Shown piece after piece: positions 33,115 through 42,712 of a stretch of 55,953 bases of DNA; position 1 is the first letter of the stretch; each line of letters starts with the position of its first letter. Under the pieces are notes generated by a model. The model saw nothing but the letters and a program-made list of their open reading frames with translations, had not been told where the DNA came from and did not search any database. A program made the position numbers and the translations under genes. The stretch is from contig JAFQDM010000036.1 in the NCBI GenBank assembly GCA_017416065.1, positions 1-55,953 on the forward strand, in the 5' to 3' direction. The DNA comes from Ruminococcus sp. (GTDB lineage Bacteria; Bacillota; Clostridia; Oscillospirales; Acutalibacteraceae).

Positions 33115-34440
33115 ATGGCAAAGCCCGTTATTGCAATTGTAGGCAGACCAAACGTTGGCAAGTCTACACTTTTCAATAAGCTTACAGGCACAAGAATCTC
33201 TATCGTTGACGATACACCGGGTGTTACCCGCGACAGAATCTACGGTGAGGTAGAGTGGCTTGGAAGGCACGCCACCCTTATAGACACAGGCGGTATTGAG
33301 CCTTATTCAGACGATATAATCTTATCTCAGATGCGCCGTCAGGCACAGCTTGCCATAGAAACGGCAGACGTGACCATTCTGGTGACGGATGTTCGTTCAG
33401 GACTGGTGGCAACAGATGCTGAGGTTGCTCAGATGCTGCAAAAAAGCGGTAAGCCCGTGGTGCTTTGTGTTAACAAATGTGACCGAATCGGCGAGCCTGA
33501 CCCTGATTTTTACGAGTTTTATAATTTAGGCTTAGGTGAGCCCATTCAGGTTTCTTCCGTTCACGGACACGGTACAGGCGACCTGCTTGATGCTGTTTTT
33601 GACCTTATTCCGGAGAGTGAGTATCTTGACGAAGACTCAGAGGTTATCTCCGTTGCAGTTATCGGCAAGCCTAACGTGGGCAAATCCTCACTGATCAACA
33701 GGGTAACGGGTCAGGAGCGCAGCATTGTTTCCAACATTGCAGGTACCACCCGCGACAGCATAGACTCCCGTGTTACCAATTCTCACGGAGAGTTTATATT
33801 TATTGATACAGCAGGCATCCGCCGCAAGAATAAGGTAGATAATGCTATAGAGAAATACAGCATTATCCGTGCAAAAATGGCAATTGAGCGTTGCGATGTG
33901 TGCGTCATTATGATAGATGCAGAGGAAGGCCCCACAGAGCAGGATACTAAAATTGCAGGTATGGCTCACGAGGCAGGCAAGGGATGCATCATCTGCGTTA
34001 ATAAATGGGATGCTATCGAAAAGGACGACAAGACAATGAGCGAGTTCAGAAAACAGCTTGACCTTGACTTCGGCTTTATGTCCTATGCTCCTACGCTGTT
34101 TATTTCCGCCAAAACCGGCCAGAGGATCGACAGACTCTTTGAGCTTATCAAATACGTTGCAAACACTAACGCCATGAGGATCAAGACGGGCGTTTTAAAC
34201 GAGCTTCTTGCAGAGGCTACCGTCAGAGTTCAGCCTCCCTCAGATAAGGGAAGAAGACTCAAGATCTACTATGTAACCCAGCCCAGCACCAAGCCTCCCA
34301 CTTTTGTATTCTTCTGTAATAATGCAGAGCTCTTCCATTTTTCCTATCAGCGATATCTGGAAAACAGGATACGTGAAACGTTTGGTCTGGAGGGTACACC
34401 CATTCGCATCGTAGTGCGTGAGAGAGGAGAAAAAGCATAA
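33115..34440 (+). CDS. der: Ribosome biogenesis GTPase Der (EngA)
   Basis: 441 aa with two tandem GTPase domains and a C-terminal KH-like domain. First G1 GRPNVGKST and DTGG; second G1 GKPNVGKSS, DTAGIRRK and NKWD. Needed for 50S subunit assembly. ATG at 33115 follows AAAGGAGTTGAG; an in-frame TTG inside that SD region is not used. Stop shares one base with the plsY start. Confidence 0.97.
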   Translation: MAKPVIAIVGRPNVGKSTLFNKLTGTRISIVDDTPGVTRDRIYGEVEWLGRHATLIDTGGIEPYSDDIILSQMRRQAQLAIETADVTILVTDVRSGLVATDAEVAQMLQKSGKPVVLCVNKCDRIGEPDPDFYEFYNLGLGEPIQVSSVHGHGTGDLLDAVFDLIPESEYLDEDSEVISVAVIGKPNVGKSSLINRVTGQERSIVSNIAGTTRDSIDSRVTNSHGEFIFIDTAGIRRKNKVDNAIEKYSIIRAKMAIERCDVCVIMIDAEEGPTEQDTKIAGMAHEAGKGCIICVNKWDAIEKDDKTMSEFRKQLDLDFGFMSYAPTLFISAKTGQRIDRLFELIKYVANTNAMRIKTGVLNELLAEATVRVQPPSDKGRRLKIYYVTQPSTKPPTFVFFCNNAELFHFSYQRYLENRIRETFGLEGTPIRIVVRERGEKA

Positions 34441-35183
34441 TGGAATTTCTTTCAATATATTGGTGGAGATTGTTAGTCTCTGTGGTGATCTCCTATTTGT
34501 TAGGCAGCTTCAGCTTTGCGGTAATATTCTCAAAAATGTCCAAGGATCACAAGGATGTGAGAGAGATGGGCTCAGGTAACGCGGGATTTACCAACGTTCT
34601 GCGTACTGTTGGAGTTGTGCCTGCAGTGTTCACCTTTGTTTTTGATTGCCTCAAGGGTATAATTGCCGTTTTCATTACTATGTGGATATTCAATCTGCCC
34701 TTTGACAACGGTGCTATTGAAGCCCTGGCTGAGAATGTAAGATTTGAATATAACGTTTACGGCAAATACCTGGCAGGCGCATTCTGCGTATTGGGTCACA
34801 GCTTCCCTGTTTTCTTCGGCTTCAGAGGGGGCAAGGGAATCACCACAATGGCAGGTATCCTCCTTGTGCTTGACCCTGTTCCCTGGATGCTGGTGCTCAC
34901 CCTTGCAGTCTGGCTTTTATTCTTCCTTTCCACAAAGATCATCTCTGTGGGATCAGTTGCAAGCACAGTTGCAATCGTTGTCTGGAACTTTGTAATCACA
35001 TTCTTCTTTGTGTACAAGCCTTCCTTGGGCACCGATATGCCTCTGAGGCTCAGCTATGTAATTACCACCACGGTGATAATGTTCTTCATCGGTCTGTTTG
35101 TGGCAATTATGCACAGAGAGAACATCAAACGTATTATCCGTGGCGAAGAGAAGAAGATAAGCGTTAAAAAGAATAAATCATAA
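34440..35183 (+). CDS. plsY: Glycerol-3-phosphate acyltransferase PlsY
   Basis: 247 aa membrane enzyme transferring acyl from acyl-phosphate to glycerol 3-phosphate, first step of phospholipid synthesis. Motifs LLGSFSFAVI, MGSGNAGFTNVLR, LGHSFPVFFGFRGGKGI intact. A hydrophilic insertion of about 20 residues (around 75-100) makes it longer than the usual 200-215 aa. Confidence 0.94.
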   Translation: MEFLSIYWWRLLVSVVISYLLGSFSFAVIFSKMSKDHKDVREMGSGNAGFTNVLRTVGVVPAVFTFVFDCLKGIIAVFITMWIFNLPFDNGAIEALAENVRFEYNVYGKYLAGAFCVLGHSFPVFFGFRGGKGITTMAGILLVLDPVPWMLVLTLAVWLLFFLSTKIISVGSVASTVAIVVWNFVITFFFVYKPSLGTDMPLRLSYVITTTVIMFFIGLFVAIMHRENIKRIIRGEEKKISVKKNKS

Positions 35184-35200
35184 TAATATCAGCTTACCAT

Positions 35201-35231
35201 ATGCGTCTTCTGCGGAAGGCGCATTTTTTTC
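35201..35231 (+). terminator. Intrinsic terminator after plsY
   Basis: ATGCGTCTTC TGCG GAAGGCGCAT stem, then T8. Confidence 0.9.
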
Positions 35232-35241
35232 TTTGTAAACC

Positions 35242-35270
35242 TTGACTATAAGAGCAAAAAGGCTTAAAAT
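35242..35270 (+). promoter_or_regulatory. Sigma-A promoter of the HIT gene
   Basis: TTGACT (35242-35247), 17-bp spacer, TAAAAT (35265-35270). Confidence 0.7.
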
Positions 35271-35300
35271 TTATTTATATATTATTATATCTTAAAATAA

Positions 35301-35660
<360 letters not shown>

Positions 35661-35681
35661 TAGGTTGAAAGGAAGTTTATT

Positions 35682-36221
35682 ATGAGTGAAACATATAAAA
35701 TGACAATTGCAGGCTGCGAGAGAGAGCTTGAGATGTTCTCTGTAAGCGAGAAGCTGGATATTGCAGCATTCATCCTGTTTAACGATGTGGAGATTACAGA
35801 GAAATCTGCAGAGGCATTGCTTAAGGTGTGCCCTGAGCATGATGTTGTGCTTACTGCAGAGGCAAAGTCTATTCCTCTTGCTTATGAATTTGCCCGTCAG
35901 GGTTGCGGCAAGTATGTTGTAGCACGCAAGGGCCTCAAGGTTTATATGCGCAACCCTGTAAGCGTTACGGTGAAATCCATCACAACTGCCAATGAGCAGA
36001 CCCTTCATCTGGGTCAGACAGAGGTTGACGAAATCCGCGGCAAGCGTGTGCTTATTCTTGACGACGTTATCTCCACGGGAGAGAGCCTGAGTGCTATGGA
36101 GCAGCTTGTAAATGCTGCAGGGGGTAATATCGTAGGCAAAGCGGCTGTGCTTGCAGAGGGTGATGCCGCAGACAGAGATGATATCATCTTTCTTGAGAAG
36201 CTGCCTCTTTTCTTTAAATAA
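35682..36221 (+). CDS. Phosphoribosyltransferase, adenine-PRT-like
   Basis: 179 aa. PRPP-binding motif VLILDDVISTGES (about 120-132) and LTAEAKSIPLAYEFA match the type I PRTase fold, closest in pattern to adenine phosphoribosyltransferase and xanthine/PurR-like relatives. Base specificity not certain. 21 bases after the HIT gene. Confidence 0.85.
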   Translation: MSETYKMTIAGCERELEMFSVSEKLDIAAFILFNDVEITEKSAEALLKVCPEHDVVLTAEAKSIPLAYEFARQGCGKYVVARKGLKVYMRNPVSVTVKSITTANEQTLHLGQTEVDEIRGKRVLILDDVISTGESLSAMEQLVNAAGGNIVGKAAVLAEGDAADRDDIIFLEKLPLFFK

Positions 36222-36240
36222 TTTTTAAGGACTGATTATT

Positions 36241-38421
36241 ATGCAACGGCTGTTAGGACTACTGGGACTCACTTCTCTTGTAGTGCTGACAGCTTGTTTT
36301 TATACGAGCAATGGTTTTGCCGTGTTCTTACTTATCGTCTGCGTTGCTTTGTTTGCTTTGTCCCTGCTGTTTGCAAAGCTTCGCAAGGAGAAAACCATTC
36401 CCGTAGGATTAATAACGGCGATAATTGCCATATCTGTCTTTTTGTCCTACACTCACATTTATGCAGAGCCTCTGCAGAGGATGTATGATAACAAGAAGGT
36501 TTCTGTTACGGCTACTCAGCTTTCGTCGGAAGATTACGTGAACGGGTTCTATACTTATAAGCTTAAGGTTACATCTGTCAATGGGGATAACGCAGACTTT
36601 AAAATGATGTTGCGCTCAAAAGTGCCTTTCAATTCGGAGCCTTATGACGAGCTCAGCTTTCCTTGCGAGCTCAGGGTTACTTCTAAGAATTCAGATGCTT
36701 CTAAGGGTATATTTTTGCAGACATATCTTTTTGACCAGGTGGAATTTAGCGTAAAAGAGCCCGAAAGAAGACCGTTTACATATCATCTCATTAATCTTCG
36801 TGAAAGGCTTTCCACAGATCTGTATATGGAGATGGACTATGATACTGCCTCCTTTTCAAGTGCTGTGCTCCTTGGTGACAAATACGCGGTGTCGCCTTAT
36901 TTGCAAGGGCTGTTAAGAACCACGGGACTTTCTCACATAGCGGTTGTTTCTGGTTTGCATTTGTCTATCGTAACTCTTATTTGCCGCAAAATATTCAGTA
37001 AACTGTTTCGAAACATAATAGCTTCCGGATGCCTTACCATTGCTTCTGTTTTGGTGTTTGCGGGTCTCACGGGTTTTGGAATTTCTGTTATTCGTGCGGC
37101 AGTTATGCTTATAATCTACATAGTCGGCACAATGGTGGGCAGAAAGGGCGACTCCCTGAACTCTATCGGCTGTGCGGCCTTGCTTTTGCTTTGCATAAAC
37201 CCTTACGCGGTAGGGGACGTGGGTATGCTTTTGTCATTTGCGGCAACGATCGGTATCGTGCTTTGGAGCAAGAAGCTTTCAGTCCCTGCAATGGATAAGC
37301 TTAACACCATTCCGTTCTTTAAGCTTAAGGCAGTTAATTGGCTTGCAAGTCTTGTAGTTGAGACTTTATCCTGCAGTATTTGTGCAACCTTGTGGACCCT
37401 TCCCATAACGATTCTTGTTTACAGAGGATTCTCACTTGTGTCATTGATTGCCAATCTTTTGGTCGTCCCCTTGATGACGGTTGTGCTGTTCTGTATTGGT
37501 GCCTGTATTGCGATTCATTACATTGAGTTTCTCAGCGTTTTGGGTGATGCTTTGAGCTTTGTTGTAGCTTTATTCTACGACTATCTTCTTTGTGTGTGCG
37601 GCTTTTTGTCGGAGCTTCCCTTTGCCTATATTTATACAACAGAGTCCTATTTCTATGTATGGCTTGCTGTCAGCATATGCCTTGTAACTGTTGCTTTGGT
37701 CATGCGCAGAAGGTTTGTGAACGTACTTTGCATACTGCTGTCTTTGTTGACGGTTTTCTCTTGCTCTGCTGTATACCGTATATTTAACAAAAACAGCGTA
37801 TTTGTACATATTACGGATACAGGCTACGGACAGTCCGTTGTGCTTGAAAGCACCGACGGCTATGCTGTGCTTTCTGCCGCAGGCACTCGTTCAAAATCTT
37901 ACCTTCTCAATAACAAGGTGAGGACTCTGAGCGCCTGGGGAAATGACGTGCTCGTTGACACGGGAGGATATAATTCTGCAGAATATTGCAGAAATCTTGT
38001 GAATGAGTTTGACTATGAGCACATTTTAAGGTATCATAATACTAATAAATCCGTAGACACCCTGCCTTATTCTGAGGATGAAACTGTTTTCAGCCGACAA
38101 TATGCCCTTGACCTTTGGCAGAAGGTGCACGTTGAGCTTGTGCCGGTTGGGAATATCATTATAGAGTATGTGCACATTGGTGGCAGTACCTTGCTCCTTT
38201 TGCCTCGTGGTACTGACTGCGAGCAGATACCGAAGGAGTTTATAAGTGCAGACTACCTGATTGCAGACGGGAAAATTAAATCAGCTCATTTGCTCGAATT
38301 TGATACCTTGGTTGTTTCAGATGATGAAAAGTTTGCAGATGAAAGCATTCTGCCTCTTTTTGCAAAGGCGAAAAGCGTGCAAACAGGTTTGGATATAGTT
38401 TTAAAAATTAAGATAACATAA
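36241..38421 (+). CDS. comEC: ComEC/Rec2-family DNA uptake channel with degenerate C-terminal domain
   Basis: 726 aa. N-terminal helices and OB-like domain (about 40-180), competence membrane domain with the typical GLSHIAVVSGLHLSI and further helices to about 510. The last 210 residues align in position with the metallo-beta-lactamase domain but start VFVHITDTGYGQSVVL and lack any HxHxDH zinc motif. The DNA channel part looks complete, so uptake of single-stranded DNA is plausible; nuclease activity of the tail is not. Lies upstream of holA as in many Firmicutes. Confidence 0.9.
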   Translation: MQRLLGLLGLTSLVVLTACFYTSNGFAVFLLIVCVALFALSLLFAKLRKEKTIPVGLITAIIAISVFLSYTHIYAEPLQRMYDNKKVSVTATQLSSEDYVNGFYTYKLKVTSVNGDNADFKMMLRSKVPFNSEPYDELSFPCELRVTSKNSDASKGIFLQTYLFDQVEFSVKEPERRPFTYHLINLRERLSTDLYMEMDYDTASFSSAVLLGDKYAVSPYLQGLLRTTGLSHIAVVSGLHLSIVTLICRKIFSKLFRNIIASGCLTIASVLVFAGLTGFGISVIRAAVMLIIYIVGTMVGRKGDSLNSIGCAALLLLCINPYAVGDVGMLLSFAATIGIVLWSKKLSVPAMDKLNTIPFFKLKAVNWLASLVVETLSCSICATLWTLPITILVYRGFSLVSLIANLLVVPLMTVVLFCIGACIAIHYIEFLSVLGDALSFVVALFYDYLLCVCGFLSELPFAYIYTTESYFYVWLAVSICLVTVALVMRRRFVNVLCILLSLLTVFSCSAVYRIFNKNSVFVHITDTGYGQSVVLESTDGYAVLSAAGTRSKSYLLNNKVRTLSAWGNDVLVDTGGYNSAEYCRNLVNEFDYEHILRYHNTNKSVDTLPYSEDETVFSRQYALDLWQKVHVELVPVGNIIIEYVHIGGSTLLLLPRGTDCEQIPKEFISADYLIADGKIKSAHLLEFDTLVVSDDEKFADESILPLFAKAKSVQTGLDIVLKIKIT

Positions 38422-38431
38422 GAGGTGACCC

Positions 38432-39532
38432 ATGGCTTTTTTGGATGAAAAGAGTTTCAAAAAGCATATATCATCAAAAAAATTCAATAATATATATGTA
38501 ATCTTTGGCGATGACAAGTATCTTTGCAAATTCTATACAAAGGAGCTTGTTGAGGCTGTAGCCGGCAAAGACCCCTGTGAATTCGGATTTCATCAGTTTT
38601 CATCAACGGCGGAGGTTCAGGCTTTGGCAGACGCTGTAGGGGTTGTACCCTTTATGACGGAGTATAACTGCGTGCTTGTGCAGGATTATGACGTAAACAA
38701 GCTTAGCAAGGAGCAGTATGATTCTCTTATAGAGGTGCTGAAATCTGTGCCTGTTTCAACCGTTGTGATCTTCAGCTTCACATCATTGGGTTTATCTGCC
38801 AAGGAAAAATCAAAAAGCTCAGATTCTGAGGATTCTGACAAAAAACGCAGCCGCTTCAAGCCCTTCTGCAATGCTGTGGACAAAATGGGAATGGGCTGCG
38901 TTGCAGAGATCAATATGCGCAGTGCAACTGCCTTGGAGCATCAGCTCTCAAAATGGGCTGATAAACTGGGCAAAAAACTTTCTCTGCCTGTTGCGTCCAA
39001 AATAATATACTACTGCGGCACCGACCTGGCTACACTTCGTCTGGAGCTCGACAAGGTCTGCGCCTATGCGGCAGACAGTGATGAAGTAACGATCGATATG
39101 GTAGAAGCAACGGTGATCAAAAAGCTTGAGGCAAAGGTTTATGATATGGTGGATAACGTTATCTACGGAAAAACAGATATGGCCTATACTCAGCTTCATC
39201 AGCTTTTTGCTCAGCGTGAGGATCCCCGTGGAATCGTAAGGATTCTGGGCCTTGCGTATGTTGACCTTTACCGTGCAAGGGTTACAATGCAGTCAGGCAG
39301 TAGGATGAAGGAAACTGCAGAGTTTTTTAAGTACGGCAACAGGGAATGGGTGCTTTCAAAAGCCGTAAAAAAAGCAGACAAGCTTTCAACTAATGCACTC
39401 AGAGAGAGCTTGGGGATTATTTCCGATCTGAGCGCCAAGCTTAACAGCGTTTCCATAAACGAAGAAGCGGCGGTAGAAAAGCTTATTGCGGACCTGGTGC
39501 TGATAGCAATTAGGGAGAGAGACAATGCTTAA
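38432..39532 (+). CDS. holA: DNA polymerase III delta subunit
   Basis: 366 aa clamp-loader subunit that opens the sliding clamp. N-terminal FGDDKYLCKFYTKEL and VQDYDVNKLS, middle SKIIYYCGTDLATLRLELDKVCAYA and C-terminal collar-domain pattern are typical of HolA. An acidic/lysine insertion (SKSSDSEDSDKKRSR) sits near 125. 10 bases after comEC; overlaps rnmV by 8 bases. Confidence 0.92.
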   Translation: MAFLDEKSFKKHISSKKFNNIYVIFGDDKYLCKFYTKELVEAVAGKDPCEFGFHQFSSTAEVQALADAVGVVPFMTEYNCVLVQDYDVNKLSKEQYDSLIEVLKSVPVSTVVIFSFTSLGLSAKEKSKSSDSEDSDKKRSRFKPFCNAVDKMGMGCVAEINMRSATALEHQLSKWADKLGKKLSLPVASKIIYYCGTDLATLRLELDKVCAYAADSDEVTIDMVEATVIKKLEAKVYDMVDNVIYGKTDMAYTQLHQLFAQREDPRGIVRILGLAYVDLYRARVTMQSGSRMKETAEFFKYGNREWVLSKAVKKADKLSTNALRESLGIISDLSAKLNSVSINEEAAVEKLIADLVLIAIRERDNA

Positions 39533-40115
39533 GGTTAAAGAAGCTGTTATAGTGGAAGGAAAGTACGATAAACAGCGGCTCAGCGAATTTCTGTCCGCCA
39601 CCATAATCCCCACGTCAGGCTTCAGAGTGTTTAAGGATAAGGAGAAGCAGCGGCTCATCCGCAAGCTGGCAGAGGAGCAGGGGATAGTTGTTATGACCGA
39701 CAGCGACAAAGCAGGGCTCGTGATCCGCAATTTCCTTAAGGGAATCGTACCTCTTGACAAAATAAAGCAATGCTACGTTCCGCAGATCGCAGGCAAAGAA
39801 AAACGTAAGTCTGAGACTTCAAAAGAAGGTCTTCTTGGAGTAGAGGGGCTCAGCCATCAGGTTCTGTACGATGCATTGCTGGCCTGCGGTGCAGACGTGG
39901 GACAGGATGTACAGCAGAATAAGCCCTCTGAGCCTATGACCAAAGGCGATATGTTTGAGATGGGCCTTTCCGGCAGAGAGAATTCTGCGGTCTTGCGCAA
40001 GCGCTTGATGGAGTCTTTAGGGCTTCCCACGTATCTTTCTTGCAATGCTCTGCTTGATGTGATAAATACTTTGTATTCCAAAGAAGAAATCCTTGACAAA
40101 CTACAAAGTATATAA
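39525..40115 (+). CDS. rnmV: Ribonuclease M5 (TOPRIM)
   Basis: 196 aa. Final maturation of 5S rRNA in Firmicutes. TOPRIM glutamate in IVEGKYDKQRL and metal aspartates in TDSDKAG; GVEGLSHQVL follows in the usual place. Its 3' end contains the promoter of the rubrerythrin gene. Confidence 0.93.
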   Translation: MLKVKEAVIVEGKYDKQRLSEFLSATIIPTSGFRVFKDKEKQRLIRKLAEEQGIVVMTDSDKAGLVIRNFLKGIVPLDKIKQCYVPQIAGKEKRKSETSKEGLLGVEGLSHQVLYDALLACGADVGQDVQQNKPSEPMTKGDMFEMGLSGRENSAVLRKRLMESLGLPTYLSCNALLDVINTLYSKEEILDKLQSI

Positions 40116-40121
40116 TATAAT
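40093..40121 (+). promoter_or_regulatory. Consensus promoter of rubrerythrin, inside the rnmV 3' end
   Basis: TTGACA (40093-40098), 17-bp spacer, TATAAT (40116-40121): perfect consensus. Confidence 0.85.
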
Positions 40122-40135
40122 TAATTTGAATAAAA

Positions 40136-40150
40136 CAGTAATGATTACTG
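40136..40150. promoter_or_regulatory. PerR/Fur-type 7-1-7 operator candidate
   Basis: CAGTAATGATTACTG is a perfect 7-1-7 inverted repeat, sharing TAAT-N-ATTA with the Bacillus PerR box. It lies about 8-22 bases after the expected transcription start of rubrerythrin, a good place for repression. Confidence 0.55.
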
Positions 40151-40182
40151 ATTTATAAATTAAATTTTACGAGGTGTTTTTT

Positions 40183-40716
40183 ATGAATCTTAAAGGAACA
40201 AAAACCGAAGCTAACCTGATGGCTGCATTTGCAGGTGAGTCTCAGGCAAGAAACAAGTACACATATTTTGCATCCAAGGCTCGCAAAGAGGGCTATGTTC
40301 AGATTGCAAAGCTTTTTGAGGAAACAGCATCAAACGAAATGGAGCACGCAAAGCTCTGGTTCAAGCATCTTGGCGGAATCGGCACAACAGCTCAGAATCT
40401 TTCTGACGCTGCAGACGGCGAAAACTACGAGTGGACAGATATGTACGCAACATTTGCAAAAGAGGCAAGAGAAGAGGGCTTTGATGCAATTGCTGACCAG
40501 TTCGAGGGTGTTGCCGCTATTGAGAAGGCTCACGAGGAGCGCTATCGCAAGCTTCTTGCAAACGTAACAAACGGCGAGGTGTTCAAGAAGGGCTCCATCG
40601 TTATCTGGGAGTGCTCCAACTGCGGACACATCGTTATCGGCACAGAGGCACCTGAGGTTTGCCCTGTTTGCTTCCATCCCCAGGCATATTTCAAGATCAA
40701 GGCAGAGAACTATTGA
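40183..40716 (+). CDS. rbr: Rubrerythrin
   Basis: 177 aa peroxide-reducing non-haem iron protein. Di-iron four-helix bundle with [11 protein letters not shown] and [17 protein letters not shown] and EKAHEERY; C-terminal rubredoxin-like domain with CSNCG and CPVC. Start ATG follows GAGGTG; a weaker in-frame ATG lies three codons upstream. Single-gene unit with strong promoter and terminator, probably induced by peroxide. Confidence 0.96.
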   Translation: MNLKGTKTEANLMAAFAGESQARNKYTYFASKARKEGYVQIAKLFEETASNEMEHAKLWFKHLGGIGTTAQNLSDAADGENYEWTDMYATFAKEAREEGFDAIADQFEGVAAIEKAHEERYRKLLANVTNGEVFKKGSIVIWECSNCGHIVIGTEAPEVCPVCFHPQAYFKIKAENY

Positions 40717-40734
40717 TTTTGAATTTTATACACC

Positions 40735-40764
40735 AAGGCCCGCTGTACTCAGCGGGCCTTTTTG
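40735..40764 (+). terminator. Intrinsic terminator after rubrerythrin
   Basis: AAGGCCCGCTG TACT CAGCGGGCCTT then TTTTG. Confidence 0.92.
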
Positions 40765-40816
40765 CGCTTTTTAGGATATTTTCCGTGTTCCTTCAAAAAC
40801 TAAATTCGGTGATAAT

Positions 40817-41230
40817 ATGAAGGGAGATATTCAGAAAGATATAGCTTTGTTCTGCGCTGGAGGTTTATCCTATGCGGGGCTTGAACTTTTGTGGCGTCAG
40901 CGCACCCATTGGTCTATGGTGCTTACCGGCGGAGCGTGCTTTCTGTGTCTTTATAAGCTGTACGAAAAGCACCCTAATCTTTCCACAGCAGAAAACTGTG
41001 TGCTGGGCTCCTGTATAGTTACGGGGATAGAGTTTGCCGTGGGATGCGTTGTGAATCTGATGCTCGGCTGGAGGGTTTGGGATTATTCCTCAATGCCTAT
41101 GAATCTTCTGGGGCAGGTGTGTCTTTTGTACAGTGTGCTGTGGGGAGCCTTGTGCATACCCATAAGTATTGCTTGCAGAAGAATACGTGCTCTAATTGAA
41201 TCAATGCAAAAAAAGAAAGCCCGAACCTGA
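40817..41230 (+). CDS. CmpB-type membrane protein (putative ABC permease family, PF06541-like)
   Basis: 137 aa, about four membrane helices. The WDYSSMPMNLLGQVCLLYS segment is characteristic of this clostridial family annotated as putative ABC transporter permease although no transport partner is known. No ATPase gene adjoins. Weak SD (AAGGGAG overlaps the start). Confidence 0.75.
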   Translation: MKGDIQKDIALFCAGGLSYAGLELLWRQRTHWSMVLTGGACFLCLYKLYEKHPNLSTAENCVLGSCIVTGIEFAVGCVVNLMLGWRVWDYSSMPMNLLGQVCLLYSVLWGALCIPISIACRRIRALIESMQKKKART

Positions 41231-41246
41231 AAAGGTTTGGACTTTC
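41216..41246. terminator. Bidirectional terminator between convergent genes
   Basis: AAAGCCCGAACCT GAAA AGGTTTGGACTTT stem (G-U pairs), A run on the left gives T-rich tail for the minus-strand gene. Overlaps the last codons of the CmpB-like gene. Confidence 0.7.
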
Positions 41247-41257
41247 TGTGTTTATGA

Positions 41258-42529
41258 TCAATCTTCATCATCCTGCTTTTCAGTTCCAAGGAATCTGATG
41301 GTAGCAGTTCCGATCCTTCTGTTTTTGACGCTGTCAACCTTTATGGAAAGGCCTCTGAACTCAAAGCAGTCGCCCTTTTTGGGGATTCCCTCCAGCATTT
41401 CGGCAATAAAACCTCCAACGGTAATGCAGTCGCTGTCGTCCTCACTTTTTGTCATGCCAAAGAGCTCGTACATATCCTCAAGCTCCATATCTCCGTCAAC
41501 GCGCCATTCGTGGTCAGATATCTTCTGTATAGTGTTTTCTATCTCTTCATCCTCATCCCATATCTCGCCAACTATCTCTTCCAGCAGGTCCTCCATAGTA
41601 ACGATTCCAAGTGTTCCGCCGTATTCGTCGGTCACAACCGCAATATGGAGTCTTCTGCGTCTGAACTCAGAGAGAACGGAGGACAGGTTCTGAGTCTGAA
41701 AGATAAAATGTGCAGGGCTTATAAGCTCTCTGAGGTTTGCCTTTTTGCCCGATGCCACAGTACCTAAGTAATCCCAGGTATGAAGGATTCCGACTATATG
41801 GTCAATGGTATCCTCATAAACGGGAATTCTTGAGAATCTGTGTTCTTTGATGACCTTCATTATCTTGCTGTGGTTATCGTTGATATTAAGTGCCACAACG
41901 TCAACTCTGGGAGTGAGCACCTCCACAACCGTGGTTTCGTCAAAATCAAGAACAGAGCGTACCATTTCGCTTTCCTGCTTTTCAAGGATGCCGTGTTCCT
42001 CGATCTCTTCAACTATGTATTTGAGCTCGTCCTCTGTAACCGTAGGGTCGTCGCCCTTAATGCTGAGTATCTTAAGCGCCAGCTTCTTGATTCCTATGAA
42101 AAGATGTACAAAAGGAGTCAGCACAAAGATCATAGCTACAAGAATTCCTGAGATGGAAAGAGCGAGCTTGTCGCATTTTTCTTTGCCGTAGCATTTGGGG
42201 ATGATCTCACCGAAGGTGAGCACCAGCAGGGTGATAACGCCTGTGGAGAGTGCGGCACCGTATGCAGGGCAAATATTTAGAAACAGCAGGGTTGCCAAAG
42301 CAGAACAGCTCAGGTTAACGATGTTGTTCATAATGAGGATCGCTGTCAAGGCTTTGTCGTAGTCATTTACGATCTTTAATGCACGTTTTGCTTTTTTGTT
42401 GCCTTCGTCTGCCCAAAGCTTGAGTCTGACAGGGCTTGCACAGGAAAACACCGTTTCGCTGCAGGAGCAAAAGGCAGAAAGTGCAATAAGTATTACAATT
42501 GATATTGAGTAGATAACGTTCGTATCCAA
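41258..42529 (-). CDS. CNNM/CorC-type membrane protein with CBS pair (hemolysin family)
   Basis: 423 aa from a TTG start with AAGGAG ten bases upstream. N-terminal CNNM/DUF21 transmembrane domain (FCSCSETVFSCAS, ILIMNNIVN, TFGEIIPKCYGKEKC), then two CBS domains (about 185-310; VLTPRVDVVAL, DEYGGTLGIVTMEDLLEEIVGEI) and a C-terminal CorC_HlyC domain. Members export or control Mg2+/Co2+; true hemolysin activity is not implied. Confidence 0.93.
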   Translation of the reverse strand: MDTNVIYSISIVILIALSAFCSCSETVFSCASPVRLKLWADEGNKKAKRALKIVNDYDKALTAILIMNNIVNLSCSALATLLFLNICPAYGAALSTGVITLLVLTFGEIIPKCYGKEKCDKLALSISGILVAMIFVLTPFVHLFIGIKKLALKILSIKGDDPTVTEDELKYIVEEIEEHGILEKQESEMVRSVLDFDETTVVEVLTPRVDVVALNINDNHSKIMKVIKEHRFSRIPVYEDTIDHIVGILHTWDYLGTVASGKKANLRELISPAHFIFQTQNLSSVLSEFRRRRLHIAVVTDEYGGTLGIVTMEDLLEEIVGEIWDEDEEIENTIQKISDHEWRVDGDMELEDMYELFGMTKSEDDSDCITVGGFIAEMLEGIPKKGDCFEFRGLSIKVDSVKNRRIGTATIRFLGTEKQDDED

Positions 42530-42621
42530 ACTAAATTCACTCCTTAATATATAGTAGGATACCATAAAAATAAAAAACAATATTGTAATAAAGAAATATA
42601 AATAATATTATTATATTATTC

Positions 42622-42650
42622 TTGAAGATTTTACTATGTAGTGGTATAAT
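42622..42650 (+). promoter_or_regulatory. Promoter of tepA
   Basis: TTGAAG (42622-42627), 17-bp spacer, TATAAT (42645-42650). A TTGGAG/CTCCAA hairpin (42681-42698 area) lies between it and the SD GAGGTG. Confidence 0.7.
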
Positions 42651-42712
42651 AAATTTAATTATATACATTATCTTGTGCTGTTTGGAGAAACTACTCCAAG
42701 AGGTGCAAGAAA

